Source of the DNA: Alphaproteobacteria bacterium
GTDB lineage: Bacteria; Pseudomonadota; Alphaproteobacteria; Caulobacterales; Maricaulaceae
DNA length: 64,000 nucleotides
Direction: 5' to 3'
Assembly (NCBI GenBank): GCA_024278855.1
Contig: JAJRSJ010000005.1
Span: forward strand, 34,919 to 98,918
Under the pieces are notes generated by a model. That model did no database searches and was not told where the DNA came from. It saw only the letters and a list, made by a program, of their open reading frames with translations. The translations under genes and the position numbers were made by a program. Numbering within the stretch: the first letter of the stretch is position 1; every line of letters begins with the position of its first letter. Shown here piece after piece: positions 36,162 to 46,006 of this stretch.

Positions 36162-37259
36162 CTAAACATTAAACTTAAACAGCATAACATCGCCGTCTTG
36201 GACGATATATGTCTTGCCTTCTTGGCGGGTTTTTCCGGCCTCGCGGGCACCTTGTTCGCCGCCGTGCTTTACGAATTCATCATAAGCCGTGGTTTCGGCG
36301 CGGATGAAACCGCGTTCGAAATCCGTGTGGATGACCCCGGCGCACCGTGGTGCCGTCCAACCTTCGTGGAATGTCCAGGCGCGGGACTCGACGGGACCGA
36401 CGGTGAAATATGTTTGTAAGCCGAGCAGTTTGTATCCGGTTTGGATCAAGCGGTTCAGGCCCGGTTCTTCGAGACCTAATTCGTCCAGATATTCGGTGCG
36501 TTCCTCATTGTCGAGCAAGGCTATTTCGCTTTCGATTTGCGCGGAAATCACCACAGCCTGTGCGCCCTCTTGCTTGGCATGGGCAAAGACTTTCTCGGAA
36601 TAAGCATTCCCCGTGGCGGCACTGTCCTCGTCTACATTGGCCACATACAGAACCGGTTTGGCGGTTAAAAGCTGCATCATGCGCCAAGCTTGGCGGTCTT
36701 CTTTGTCAATAATTGCGCCCCGCGCCGGGCGGCCTTCGTTCAGCTCGGCCATGGCCAGTTCAATCATTTTCAGGGTCAATATGGCTTCTTTGTCGCCGTT
36801 TTTGGCTTTTTTCTGTAAGGCGGGGGTGCGTTTATCCAGACTTTCCATGTCGGCCAGCATCAACTCGGTCTGCACGGTTTCCATATCAGCCAACGGGTCG
36901 ATTTTCCCGTCCACATGGGTAACATCATCATCATCAAAACAGCGCAGCACATAGGCAATGGCGTCTGTTTCGCGGATATTGGACAGAAATTGATTGCCCA
37001 GCCCCTCACCTTTGGATGCCCCGCGCACCAAGCCGGCAATATCGACAAAGTTCATCCGGGCCGGGATTTGTTGTTTGGAGCTTCCGAGTTTGGCAATCAC
37101 AGGCAGACGCGCTTCCGGCACCGCCACCTCGCCTACATTGGGATCGATAGTGCAAAACGGATAGTTCTCCGCCGCCGCAGACGCAGTTTGCGTCAGAGCG
37201 TTAAAAAGGGTGGATTTACCCACATTCGGCAGACCAACAATCGCGCATTTAAAGCCCAT
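36162..37259 (-). CDS. ychF: Redox-regulated ATPase YchF (Obg-like/OLA1)
   Basis: A 365-residue P-loop protein. G1 is GLPNVGKSTLFNALT at residues 8-22, G3 is VDIAGLVRGASKGEGLGNQFL, G4 is the NVDE-type sequence (VANVDEDS) that gives ATP preference, and the C-terminal TGS domain ends IRAETTAYDEFV...YIVQDGDVMLFKFNV. YchF/OLA1 binds ribosomes and responds to oxidative stress. The ATG shares one base with the pth stop (TAATG), so the two are translationally coupled, an arrangement common in bacteria. Confidence 0.97.
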   Translation of the reverse strand: MGFKCAIVGLPNVGKSTLFNALTQTASAAAENYPFCTIDPNVGEVAVPEARLPVIAKLGSSKQQIPARMNFVDIAGLVRGASKGEGLGNQFLSNIRETDAIAYVLRCFDDDDVTHVDGKIDPLADMETVQTELMLADMESLDKRTPALQKKAKNGDKEAILTLKMIELAMAELNEGRPARGAIIDKEDRQAWRMMQLLTAKPVLYVANVDEDSAATGNAYSEKVFAHAKQEGAQAVVISAQIESEIALLDNEERTEYLDELGLEEPGLNRLIQTGYKLLGLQTYFTVGPVESRAWTFHEGWTAPRCAGVIHTDFERGFIRAETTAYDEFVKHGGEQGAREAGKTRQEGKTYIVQDGDVMLFKFNV

Positions 37260-37867
37260 TATGTGTTCCTTTTGGATTTCGCGGTTGGCGCGGGGGCGAG
37301 CCGGGTGACTTTGGTTTGGAATTTGTCGATCTCGCCCACAACCAATAAATCCGCACTGCTTGCACAGGCATCCAGTAAATTATCAACCCAGTCTTTATCC
37401 GATTTGGCAAAATCAGACAACACATGGGCATGTACTTGTTCCTTGCGGCCGGGATGACCAATGCCCATACGGGCGCGCCAAAACTCCGCACCCATATGAG
37501 ATTTTATGGAGCGCAAACCATTATGCCCGGCAATACCGCCGCCAAATTTCATACGAAACTTGCCAGCCTCCAGATCAAGCTCGTCGTGGAATACGAAAAT
37601 CTTGTCTTTGAACTCTTCTTGGGGGAGTTTATAAAACTGCGCCGCAGCCCCGACCGAGCGACCACTTTCATTCATAAAGGTCATGGGCTTGAGGATCAGA
37701 ACTTTTGTCTTGTCAATGAAGCCCTCGCGCACGCTACCGCTAAATTTGGATTTGGGCGCAGAAAAACCATGCTCGTCAGCAAGCCTATCAACCGCCATAA
37801 ATCCAATATTATGGCGGTTGTTCGCATATTTTGCACCGGGATTACCCAGTCCGACGATGAGAAGCAT
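37259..37867 (-). CDS. pth: Peptidyl-tRNA hydrolase
   Basis: A 202-residue enzyme that frees tRNA from stalled peptidyl-tRNA in the cytosol. I start it at ATG 37867, preceded by GGGGGAGG; the open frame extends further upstream but without homologous sequence. Motifs: IVGLGNPGAKYANNRHNIGFMAVD with the catalytic His near residue 20, LKPMTFMNESGRSV, FHDELDLEAGKFRMKFGGGIAGHNGLRSI and ARMGIGHPG. It is co-oriented with rplY (70 bases upstream) and ychF (1-base overlap), forming a translation-quality operon. Confidence 0.97.
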   Translation of the reverse strand: MLLIVGLGNPGAKYANNRHNIGFMAVDRLADEHGFSAPKSKFSGSVREGFIDKTKVLILKPMTFMNESGRSVGAAAQFYKLPQEEFKDKIFVFHDELDLEAGKFRMKFGGGIAGHNGLRSIKSHMGAEFWRARMGIGHPGRKEQVHAHVLSDFAKSDKDWVDNLLDACASSADLLVVGEIDKFQTKVTRLAPAPTAKSKRNT

Positions 37868-37937
37868 AGGCACCTCCCCCAATTTAGGTACAGGTTTATT
37901 TTTGCGGCCCAACAGAAAGGAGAAAATAGACGTAAGC

Positions 37938-38600
37938 CTAACCCTCGTCTTCTGTTTCGCCTTCTTCGCCTTCAGCCGCTTCAGCTTCTTCGCCCTCAAC
38001 ACCGTCTTCCTCGACTGCTTCTGGTTCTACTTCGACGCGAGCCGCAGCGATGGTAACAACGGTCGGATCCCGGTCCGTAATGGCTGGCTTGACATTTTCA
38101 GGGAATTTGATCTCTGATTCGTGCAAGCTGTCACCGATTTCCAACTCTGATATATCAACATCAAGTGCATCAGGTATCGCACCCGCCGGGCAATTCACTT
38201 CAACGGCGTGGCGGACAATATTGATATTACCGCCTTTTGTCAGGCCTGGGCATTCTTCATCGCCAACAATATTGATCGAAACTTCAACCGTGATAATCGT
38301 ATCTGATTTCACCCGGTAAAAATCAATGTGTTGGGGCATGTCTTTGACCGGGTGGAATTGCACATCTTTGGTGATGGCAGATTGCTGCTCACCTTTATGA
38401 GAAATCCGTACCATGGAGCCAATAAGCCCGCCAGAGTTGAGGGCACTCAACACTTGGTTTTGTTTGAGGCTTATGGCAACCGCGTCTTCGCCGCCGCCGT
38501 AAATTACGGCTGGTACCAGACCAGCTCTACGGGACGCCCGGGCGCCGCCTCTACCTGTACGCTCACGTACTTCAACTTCTAAAACTGTTTTCTTTGACAT
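37938..38600 (-). CDS. rplY: Ribosomal protein bL25 (Ctc/TL5 form)
   Basis: A 220-residue protein: N-terminal 5S rRNA-binding L25 domain (LEVEVRERTGRGGARASRRAGLVPAVIYGGGED, HFHPVKDMPQHIDFYRV-like segment) followed by the Ctc-type C-terminal beta domain (VEVNCPAGAIPDALDVDISELEIGDSLHESEIKFPENV). It ends in a very acidic tail of about 30 residues. The start at 38600 (MSKKTVLEVEV) fits the family; an upstream ATG at 38627 adds nine unlikely residues. It is divergent from the DUF4139 genes across about 280 bases holding both promoters. Confidence 0.95.
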   Translation of the reverse strand: MSKKTVLEVEVRERTGRGGARASRRAGLVPAVIYGGGEDAVAISLKQNQVLSALNSGGLIGSMVRISHKGEQQSAITKDVQFHPVKDMPQHIDFYRVKSDTIITVEVSINIVGDEECPGLTKGGNINIVRHAVEVNCPAGAIPDALDVDISELEIGDSLHESEIKFPENVKPAITDRDPTVVTIAAARVEVEPEAVEEDGVEGEEAEAAEGEEGETEDEG

Positions 38601-38878
38601 ATCTGCCGTCCTTGTTACGCACCTCATGAAAATCGCCGCCCCTTAACCGTACCCGGCAGGCGACCAAAGTGAGTACCTCTTGTACAACACACATCTTTTC
38701 AAGCTTTGCTTTGATTAAAGTGGACGCCTTATAGTGGATAGGTTTATGGGTGGCAAGCGGATTTACACACATATATAAGTGCTGTGCAGGTAACTGTGCA
38801 GAAACGAATAGCGCTTGTGCCTTAATTTTGCTAGATTTTAAAACTAGGCAGTTTTGAATTGGTAATCTGGAGCATATT

Positions 38879-40299
38879 ATGCGTAAATACTTTCTTGTTT
38901 TCACGGCTTTGGCTAGTCTGGCGGGGCCTATAACCCAAATTGCTCACGCCCAAGACACTGTAGTCAAAGACGGGCAACAACTGTCCATGACCATTTACGG
39001 GGACGGTCGGGCTTTGATCGAGGATGTTCGGGATTTTGATTTCACCCAAGGCCGCAGTGTTATTGTTCTGCCCAATGTATCGTCGCGAATCAATGCGCCG
39101 TCGGCTAGTTTTACCTCGGACAACATTGAAATTATCGAGCAAAATTTCGACTTCGATCTGCTCACCCCCAACAAATTGATGCAAAAAGCGGTGGGCGAAA
39201 CTGTGACCATCATCCGCACCAATCCCGGCACCGGGATTGAGACCCGCGAAAAGGCCAAGGTGCTGGCGGTTAATAATGGTGTGGTTGTGCAAATTGGCAA
39301 GCGCATCGAAGTTCTGCGTGATGATAATTTGCCAACCAGGGTGATTTTTGACAAAATCCCGGAAAACCTGCGCGCCAAACCAACCTTGTCCGTCATGGTC
39401 AATTCAAGCCGGGCCAGTACACGACCTGCTACCCTGACTTATTTGTCCGGCGGGCTGTCCTGGCGGGCTGATTATGTTTTGATGTTCGATGAAAATGCCA
39501 AAAAAATGGACTTACAAGGTTGGGCCACCTTGACCAATAACACCAACACCACATTTGAAAACGTCAAAACATCCTTGATCGCCGGGCATGTGGGCAATAA
39601 AACCGCAACCAGTATAATTACAACAACCGCCGTAATGTGCGCGGCAATGTCCAAAGTGGCGGCACCGAGCAAAGCCCCCAGGAACGCATTGGCGATAATT
39701 ATCTATACCCCCTGCCCGGCACCACCACCATCGCCAGCTCCCAAACCAAACAAGTCGGCTTTGTCGACGCACAGGGCGTCGCAGCAGATAAATCCTATGA
39801 ATATGAAGCCCGTTGGTTCCAGACCCTCAAAGACCCCCAAAATGTCGATGTACGGATTGTTTTTAGCAATTCCAGAGCCTCTGGCCTTGGCGAAGCCTTG
39901 CCCAAGGGCATTATCCGGGTTTACGCCAAGGACGCCAAAGGCCGCTCACAATTTATCGGCGAAGACACCATAACCCATGTGGCGGGCGGGTCTGAACTGG
40001 CCCTGAAAATTGGTGAGGCTTTTGATGTCACCGTCAAACCTACTATGGTTGCCGTAAACAAAATTTCGTCAAAACGAACCGATACCTCTATGAAATACGA
40101 GATCAAGAACGCTAAAAATGAACCGGTAAAAGTCACAATCCGTCAGCAATTATGGGGCTGGCGCACCGAGTATGACATACGCACGGAAAGCCATGACAGC
40201 CGTAGCCCCGATGCCTATAGCCGGGTGTGGACGGTGGATGTTCCGGCCGAGGGTAGTGCTAATTTGACCTTTACCATCCGCGAGACCCGGCCTTACTAA
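38879..40299 (+). pseudogene. DUF4139 domain protein, first of a tandem pair, frameshifted
   Basis: An exported protein with signal peptide (FLVFTALASLAGPITQIAHAQ) and the DUF4139 pattern (LTIYGDGRALIEDVRDF, YLSGGLSWRADYVLMFDENAKKMDLQGWATLTNNTNTTFENVK). At the AAAA run 39599-39602 the frame is lost: with one more A the protein would read GNKNRNQYNYNNRRNVRG and continue in the second frame (IGDNYLYPLPGTTTIASSQTKQVGF ... TIRETRPY) to 40299. Homopolymer slippage, in the genome or in sequencing, explains it. The stop is directly followed by the ATG of the second copy. Function of DUF4139 proteins is unknown; they contain an N-terminal coiled or beta part and are surface or periplasmic. Confidence 0.82.
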
Positions 40300-41889
40300 A
40301 TGCGGGTTTTGTTGGTCATATTAACGGCTTTACTTATGGCACTCCCTGCCTTTGCGGACGAGTTGCCGCGTGTTGTTTCGGACAAGGCGGACAGTACGGC
40401 ATTGACAATATATCCGGATAATTTGGCGCTGATAACGGAAACCCGCACGGTCAATTTGCCCAAGGGTAAATCCACACTGGTGTTCGTGGGGGTCAATGAC
40501 CGCATGGTGCCTGCATCTGTGTTGTTGCGCGAATTCACCGGCCTAACCATAGAGCGTAATTTTGATTATGCCTTGTTGAGCAAGGCCAATTTGTTTGCAA
40601 AATCCGTAGGTCAAACCGTTACCCTGACCCGCACGGATTACACGAGCGGCAAGGTCAACCGTAGCCGCGCCGAAATTGTCTCGGTCGGAGATGGGGTGGT
40701 GTTTAAAGTTGGCGGTAAATTCGAGACATATCAATGCTCTGGCCTGTCCGAGGGTACATTGTTTGGAAACCTGCCGGACGGACTGAACAATGTCCCGGAA
40801 CTCTCCATAGACGTGCAGACCGACACAGCCGGGCCGCAAGAAGTGGTGATCACATATTTAGCCGATAATTTCTCCTGGGAAGCCGATTACCGGCTTGATC
40901 TGGCGGGCGACGAAAAAACCGCGCATCTGGCGGGCTGGATTACTTTGGAAAATATGACCTCGCAATCGTTCAAAGACACCCCGCTCGCCATAATCGCCGG
41001 CCGCTTGAATCGTAGCCACCAAACCCGTGCTCCGAATTTTAGCCGCAGAATTTTGCGTGCCAATTGCTGGCCGAGGCAGTCTACGCAAACGCCTGTTGCG
41101 CTTAGGGAGTATCGTTATGATGATAATGGACGTAGGGTTATTACCCAAGATGCCACTGTTCTTTACTCGGAAATGGCGTCCCTCGAAAAAGACCAGATCA
41201 TCGTCACGGGTGCCCGCAGTAGACTGGATATGCGTTCGGCAAACGCACCAGTCGTTGAACAAGAAGATTTCGGGGATTATAAACTTTACCGGATTAGCGA
41301 CCCCGTTACAGTGGCGGCCTATCAGACCAAGCAAGTCCGGTTTTTGGACATTGCCAAAGCCCGGTATAAAAAAGTCTACACTTTGGATGTTGCTCTCAAC
41401 CCAAATTATGTCAATGGTGTGCGCGGGCTAGATACGACATCTATTGAATACCGCCTGAACAATGACCGCGACGGCAAAATTGCCAAAGCTTTGCCCAAAG
41501 GCACCATGCGCCTGTTCGCCACCAATGAAGAAGGGCACAGACTGGTGATCGGCGAAACAGATGTGCGCGATACGGCTATCGACAACCCCATGAAAATCTA
41601 TCTGGACAAAAGCTTTCTGGTGCAGGTTTTTACCAAAACCAGTAAACGAACCTTCAAACCTATGGGCAAAAAAGGTACGGGTATTGATCTGGATATGATC
41701 CACACAATCACCAATGCCGCAGACGTTCCCGCCTTGGTCGAAATCAACATCCCCGGCGCATACCCGTCCTTAAAAATCCGCTATCCAAGCCACAAACAAG
41801 ACCCCGAGGTTGGCCCCAACGGTTGGACGATTTTGGTACCCGCAAATGATACGGTAGTTTTGAAATACAAAGCGATTTATATTCAGTGA
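40300..41889 (+). CDS. DUF4139 domain protein, second of a tandem pair
   Basis: An intact 529-residue paralogue of the preceding gene, with a signal peptide (MRVLLVILTALLMALPAFA) and the same order of motifs: LTIYPDNLALITETRTVNLPKG, FDYALLSKANLFAKSVGQTVTLTRTD, VVITYLADNFSWEADYRLDL and KLYRISDPVTVAAYQTKQVRFLD, then an Ig-like C-terminus ending WTILVPANDTVVLKYKAIY. It starts at the base after the stop of copy one, so the two are one transcriptional and probably translationally coupled unit. No enzymatic motif is seen; an envelope role is inferred from the signal peptide only. Confidence 0.88.
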   Translation: MRVLLVILTALLMALPAFADELPRVVSDKADSTALTIYPDNLALITETRTVNLPKGKSTLVFVGVNDRMVPASVLLREFTGLTIERNFDYALLSKANLFAKSVGQTVTLTRTDYTSGKVNRSRAEIVSVGDGVVFKVGGKFETYQCSGLSEGTLFGNLPDGLNNVPELSIDVQTDTAGPQEVVITYLADNFSWEADYRLDLAGDEKTAHLAGWITLENMTSQSFKDTPLAIIAGRLNRSHQTRAPNFSRRILRANCWPRQSTQTPVALREYRYDDNGRRVITQDATVLYSEMASLEKDQIIVTGARSRLDMRSANAPVVEQEDFGDYKLYRISDPVTVAAYQTKQVRFLDIAKARYKKVYTLDVALNPNYVNGVRGLDTTSIEYRLNNDRDGKIAKALPKGTMRLFATNEEGHRLVIGETDVRDTAIDNPMKIYLDKSFLVQVFTKTSKRTFKPMGKKGTGIDLDMIHTITNAADVPALVEINIPGAYPSLKIRYPSHKQDPEVGPNGWTILVPANDTVVLKYKAIYIQ

Positions 41890-41892
41890 TTT

Positions 41893-42066
41893 TCCTTTCC
41901 CCCATTTATGGGGGAAGTCGGCGCCTCTTGGCGTAGGGTGGGGGCGCGACGCTCTTGCGGTGCTACGGTGGTAAAGTGAGATACGAAAATTCAGAAGCGC
42001 ACTAAGATGTGCACCCCCATCCCCCTCTAAGAAGAGGGTACTTCCCCCGTAAAAAACGGAGGAAGG
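41893..42066. repeat. Intergenic palindromic repeat element before prs
   Basis: The convergent gap between the DUF4139 gene and prs contains a hairpin CCCCCA-TTTA-TGGGGG at 41899-41914. Near its far end is a related inverted pair (CTTCCCCCG ... CGGAGGAAG, about 42041-42065), framing a G/C-rich centre. The pattern resembles the ERIC-like GGGGGAAG...CTTCCCCC elements scattered between alphaproteobacterial genes. The first hairpin can also serve as a bidirectional transcription stop for the two converging genes. Confidence 0.55.
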
Positions 42067-42074
42067 AGAAAAAT

Positions 42075-43016
42075 TCAATCAAATAATTTGCTGACACTCT
42101 CGGCATTGGCGATGCGCCTAATGGCTTCGCCGATCAGTTTCGAGACTGTAACCTCGCGGACTTTGCTGCAATTTTTCACCTTTTCGGGTTGGGTGATTGT
42201 GTCGGTTATCACCACTTCTTTCAGCTCTGATTTTGTGATATTTGCCACCGCCGGGTCCGATAAAACCCCGTGGGTAATATAGGCGCTAACGTCTTTGGCC
42301 CCGTGTTTGACCAGTGCCGCCGCCGCTTTGCACAATGTGCCGCCGCTATCGATAATATCGTCGAGGATAATACAACTACGCCCGCTGACATCACCAATAA
42401 TATTCATAACCTCGCTCTCGCCGGCTTTGGGGCGGCGTTTGTCGATAATGGCAATATCTGCCTCGAATTTTTTAGCCAAGGCCCGTGCGCGCACCACACC
42501 GCCCGTATCGGGGGAAACGAACAAAATGTCTTTTAATTCCTTGCGCGAATATTCAGAGCGGATATCAGCCTCAAACACTGGCTGGCCAAACAAATTATCC
42601 GTGGGAATATCGAAAAATCCCTGAATTTGTCCGGCGTGCAGATCAAGGGTCAAGACCCGGTCAGCCCCGGCGCGGGATATCAAATTAGCCACCAATTTGG
42701 CGGAAATCGGGGTGCGCCCACCGACTTTGCGGTCTTGTCTTGAATAGCCAAAATACGGAATGACCGCCGTAATGCGCGCCGCAGAGGCCCGCAACAAAGC
42801 GTCCATAATAATCAAAAGTTCCATCAGATGATCATTGGCGGGGGCAGAGGTGCTTTGGATCAAGAAAATGTCCTCGCCGCGCACATTTTCGTTAATGCGG
42901 ACAAATATTTCCTGGTCGCGAAACCGCTCAATGTTGACATCGGTCAACGGCATATCGAGGACATCGGCAATGGCGGTGGCCAATCCCTGGCTGGCTGTAC
43001 CACTTAATAGCTTCAT
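42075..43016 (-). CDS. prs: Ribose-phosphate pyrophosphokinase
   Basis: A 313-residue enzyme making PRPP from ribose 5-phosphate and ATP for nucleotide, His and Trp synthesis. Seen motifs: [39 protein letters not shown], the flexible-loop [42 protein letters not shown], and the PRPP-binding [19 protein letters not shown] near residue 220. Full length. It has its own promoter region (43017-43092) and reads toward the DUF4139 genes. Confidence 0.97.
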   Translation of the reverse strand: MKLLSGTASQGLATAIADVLDMPLTDVNIERFRDQEIFVRINENVRGEDIFLIQSTSAPANDHLMELLIIMDALLRASAARITAVIPYFGYSRQDRKVGGRTPISAKLVANLISRAGADRVLTLDLHAGQIQGFFDIPTDNLFGQPVFEADIRSEYSRKELKDILFVSPDTGGVVRARALAKKFEADIAIIDKRRPKAGESEVMNIIGDVSGRSCIILDDIIDSGGTLCKAAAALVKHGAKDVSAYITHGVLSDPAVANITKSELKEVVITDTITQPEKVKNCSKVREVTVSKLIGEAIRRIANAESVSKLFD

Positions 43017-43092
43017 GGAAATCCCTTTGTAGCTAAATAATTTTCGGCGACTCGCTTAACCCGCTTTAACAAACAAGTTGGGCGTTTGAAAG

Positions 43093-43869
43093 TCATTCAT
43101 TGCGCATTATGACAGAAATATTGCGGCCATAATCAGCAATGCCCTTATGGCTGTTATAGCGGTAGCTGAAATAATCACCCGGCTGACCATAAGTACAATC
43201 AGAAATGGCCGAAACACGCCCCACGCCGGCCCGGCTTAGCCTGCGGGCCAGATAGGCTTTTAAATCGAAATAGCTATGCCTGCCTTTGCTGTGAAAAAAT
43301 ACCCCGTTTCCAAGATTATCAGATATAAATTCACCAACAAATTCCGGCCCGACTTCGTAGTTTTTCTGGCTGATACACGGGCCAATGGCGGCTCTGATTT
43401 GGTTTTTCTTCGCACCGAGCGCCACCATCGCCTCCACCACACTATCCGTGACCCCGGCCAAAGCCCCGCGCCAGCCCGCATGGGCGGCACCGATGATACC
43501 AGCACGGGGCGCCGCAAATAAGACCGGCGCACAATCCGCCGCCAATGCGCAAATGGCCAGACCCGGCACATTGGTGACAATCCCGTCAGCCTTTGGTTGC
43601 TCGCCGAACAGCCACGGCTTTTCGGCAATAACAATTTTTGTGCTGTGGATTTGGTGGTTGCAAAGCAATCGCTCCCGCTTGGTGCCGAGCGCACGGGCAA
43701 TGCGGTTATGGTTTTCTTTCACATGCTGCGGATTATCATCCGAGCCGCGCCCGGCGTTGAGGCCGGCATAAATGCCAGTGGACACCCCGCCGCCGCGCCC
43801 AAAAAAACCGTGGCTTATATTCGTAAACCCGTCAAATACGGGCGCAAATTTCACGGGAAACTCTACCAT
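43093..43869 (-). CDS. pgeF: Peptidoglycan editing factor/purine nucleoside phosphorylase (YfiH, LACC1 family)
   Basis: A 258-residue cytosolic protein of the multicopper-oxidase-like LACC1/YfiH family: GFFGRGGGVSTGIYAGLNAG near residue 22, CNHQIHSTKIV, the central ADCAPVLFAA and AAHAGWRGALAGV motif with metal-binding His/Cys, and AIGPCISQKNYEVG. Members act as purine nucleoside enzymes, and E. coli YfiH removes wrongly used L-Ser from peptidoglycan precursors. Its ATG overlaps the midA stop by one base (TAATG). Confidence 0.93.
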   Translation of the reverse strand: MVEFPVKFAPVFDGFTNISHGFFGRGGGVSTGIYAGLNAGRGSDDNPQHVKENHNRIARALGTKRERLLCNHQIHSTKIVIAEKPWLFGEQPKADGIVTNVPGLAICALAADCAPVLFAAPRAGIIGAAHAGWRGALAGVTDSVVEAMVALGAKKNQIRAAIGPCISQKNYEVGPEFVGEFISDNLGNGVFFHSKGRHSYFDLKAYLARRLSRAGVGRVSAISDCTYGQPGDYFSYRYNSHKGIADYGRNISVIMRNE

Positions 43870-45020
43870 TATTTAAATCCCAAAGGTGCAGGTAAATCCG
43901 GTGACTGGACGGCAATCGCCTTAAATAATGTACCCATTTCGTCCGCGCTGGTGATGCGGTGCAGTTGGCGGGCGATTTTGGCTTTGGACGCAGGCCCGGC
44001 TTTGGCCCCCAGAGACTTTGAAAGCGACACGGCCCGCACTTCAATACCGAGCCGCGACAAAAACTGCCCTTGGTGGCACGGGCCAAACACCGATAATCCG
44101 GCGGATTTGGCCCGCTCTGAAAAGTCCGCAAAATCGACCCGCGCCGTCAAATCCGCCTGCCCTGGCTCATCAAGCGGATACACTTTTTTGTGTTTTTTGA
44201 GCGCTTGGAAACTGTCGCCCAGTTCTGTTTCCCCCGGCCCGTAATCAATAAACAAGGCCGCGCCGGGCTGGTCGGTGAAACGCCGGGACAATATCTCGGT
44301 CATTTGCGCCAAGCCGGGGCTAATCTCCAATAAATCTCCGTCTTTCAAATCCGGGATATTTCCTGGCAATAAAGCCTGATCCGCCTTGGATATGGGCGCA
44401 TCTAATACACTGAAAATTAGTTTGCTCGGATTATCAGGATGTATATCAACCATGCGTTCGTGCCAACCGTCCGCCTGTTTGAAACGGTCTTTCATAATCA
44501 GTTGGCGCACGGGCAAACAGTCCAGATATTCATTGCCAATGACTATGGTCGGGCCTTCTGGCACATCTTCCAACCTATCCGCCCAACTGACCGGAACCCC
44601 GCAATTAGCCAAGGTTTCGGCTTGTTTACCCTCAAGGGCGGCGGAAGTTTCGATCAGGCTAACATTCAGGGCCGCGAAAAACCCTTTGTCTAGTCGCGCC
44701 GTGCGCAACATATCGGACATCATCACCCCGCGCCCCGGCCCGTATTCCACCAATTGCACGGTTTTTGGCTCCCCCATTGAGCGCCAAGCATGGATGAGCC
44801 ACAACCCCAAAACCTCGCCGAACATTTGTGAAATTTCCGGCGCGGTGATGAAATCACTTTTTCCGTCTCCGTCCACACCGAGCGGATCGCGGGTCGGGTA
44901 ATAGCCTTGGGTCGGATCAAGCAAGCACCAGCTCATATAGCTGGCAATGCTCATGGGGCCGCTTGTTTTGATATGGGCCAAAATACGATCTTTAAGCATA
45001 CGGCCTTTAAGCGTCTGCAT
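43869..45020 (-). CDS. SAM-dependent methyltransferase, NDUFAF7/MidA family (DUF185)
   Basis: A 383-residue methyltransferase of the MidA/NDUFAF7 family, which in mitochondria dimethylates an Arg of complex I subunit NDUFS2. Motifs: GPMSIASYMSWCLLDPTQGYYPTRDPLG, FITAPEISQMFGEVLGLWLIHAW, the SAM loop LVEYGPGRGVMMSDML, and GNEYLDCLPVRQLI. The frame can open at 45020 (overlapping lgt by 14 bases) or at 44999 with AAAGG upstream; I give the longer. It lies between lgt and pgeF, overlapping both, so it is translated as part of one operon. Confidence 0.92.
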   Translation of the reverse strand: MQTLKGRMLKDRILAHIKTSGPMSIASYMSWCLLDPTQGYYPTRDPLGVDGDGKSDFITAPEISQMFGEVLGLWLIHAWRSMGEPKTVQLVEYGPGRGVMMSDMLRTARLDKGFFAALNVSLIETSAALEGKQAETLANCGVPVSWADRLEDVPEGPTIVIGNEYLDCLPVRQLIMKDRFKQADGWHERMVDIHPDNPSKLIFSVLDAPISKADQALLPGNIPDLKDGDLLEISPGLAQMTEILSRRFTDQPGAALFIDYGPGETELGDSFQALKKHKKVYPLDEPGQADLTARVDFADFSERAKSAGLSVFGPCHQGQFLSRLGIEVRAVSLSKSLGAKAGPASKAKIARQLHRITSADEMGTLFKAIAVQSPDLPAPLGFK

Positions 45021-45912
45021 CCGCCTTCTTTTCTTCTTCTTTGGGCCATTCGGGAGCTAAAGCCGGGCGTTTCATAGCCCACACAACCACCAAAATTCCG
45101 ATAATCAACATGGGTAAAGAATAAGCCTGACCACGGGTCAAAAACCCGAATTGCTCACGGCCAAAGTCCGGCTCACGGACATATTCCACCAAGAAACGAA
45201 ACAGGCCGTACATAACCAAGAACAAGCCCGTAGCAATGCCCGGCTTGGTCAGGATTTTAAATTTACGGGTGGCTAGCCACAGCACGCAGAAAATCACCAC
45301 ACCTTCAAGAAAAGCTTCGTAAAGTTGGCTAGGATGGCGGGCTTCCCAATTGCCTTTGAAAATAAACGCCCACGGCACATCTGTCACCCGGCCGTAAAGC
45401 TCCTGATTGACGAAATTGGCTAGCCGCACCAGACCAATGCCGATAGGCGCAGATATAGCCGCCAAATCCGCCATGCGCATGAGGGGTATTTTACGCGACC
45501 TTGCCATGTAAATAGTGGCCACAACCACCCCCAAAAATCCGCCGTGAAACGACATGCCGCCTTGCCAAACTTTGACGATACGCACGGGATCACTGATATA
45601 TGTTCCCAGATCATACAGAATGATAAATCCAATACGCCCGCCAACAATAATCCCGATCAAACAGAAAAACATGAAATCTTCCAACATGCGTTTGTTGGGA
45701 ACAAGGGCATTGGTCTTGGCGTGGGTTTTGGTATTTGGCGCTTGCCAAATGGCCCTGTTGGCACTGGTGCGCTTGGCATAATACTAAGCGCCGAACAGGC
45801 CGACAATATAGGCAATGCCGTACCATTTTACCGACAGCGGACCGGGTAGAGGTATGGCCGTTTCTTTCAGCCAACTCGGAAATGGGATAGCATGAATAAT
45901 TTCCAGTATCAT
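45007..45912 (-). pseudogene. lgt: Prolipoprotein diacylglyceryl transferase (Lgt), interrupted by one in-frame TAG
   Basis: From ATG 45912 the frame gives the normal Lgt N-terminus (HAIPFPSWLKETAIPLPGPLSVKWYGIAYIVGLFGA), then TAG at 45784-45786 (codon 43). It continues in the same frame with YYAKRTSANRA and the complete rest: GGRIGFIILYDLG, VWQGGMSFHGGFLG with the key His, RLANFVNQELYGRVTD and HPSQLYEAFLEGVVIF. In E. coli Lgt the corresponding place is a Trp (FAMWLATRR), so TGG to TAG is likely. A restart at ATG 45687 would lose two helices. Lgt is essential in most Gram-negatives and this window encodes several lipoproteins, so a dead gene would be surprising. Confidence 0.8.
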
Positions 45913-46006
45913 TATGCACTCTGTTTCTATGAATGTGTTTCGTTTTTATACTGTCCGTGTTATACTGCCAACAGGTATAAGCCAATAGATAATCACGGAG
46001 CGTTCT

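Noticed and set aside
36289..37457. Several plus-strand open frames across ychF and pth
   Set aside because: They are shadows of well-conserved minus-strand genes.
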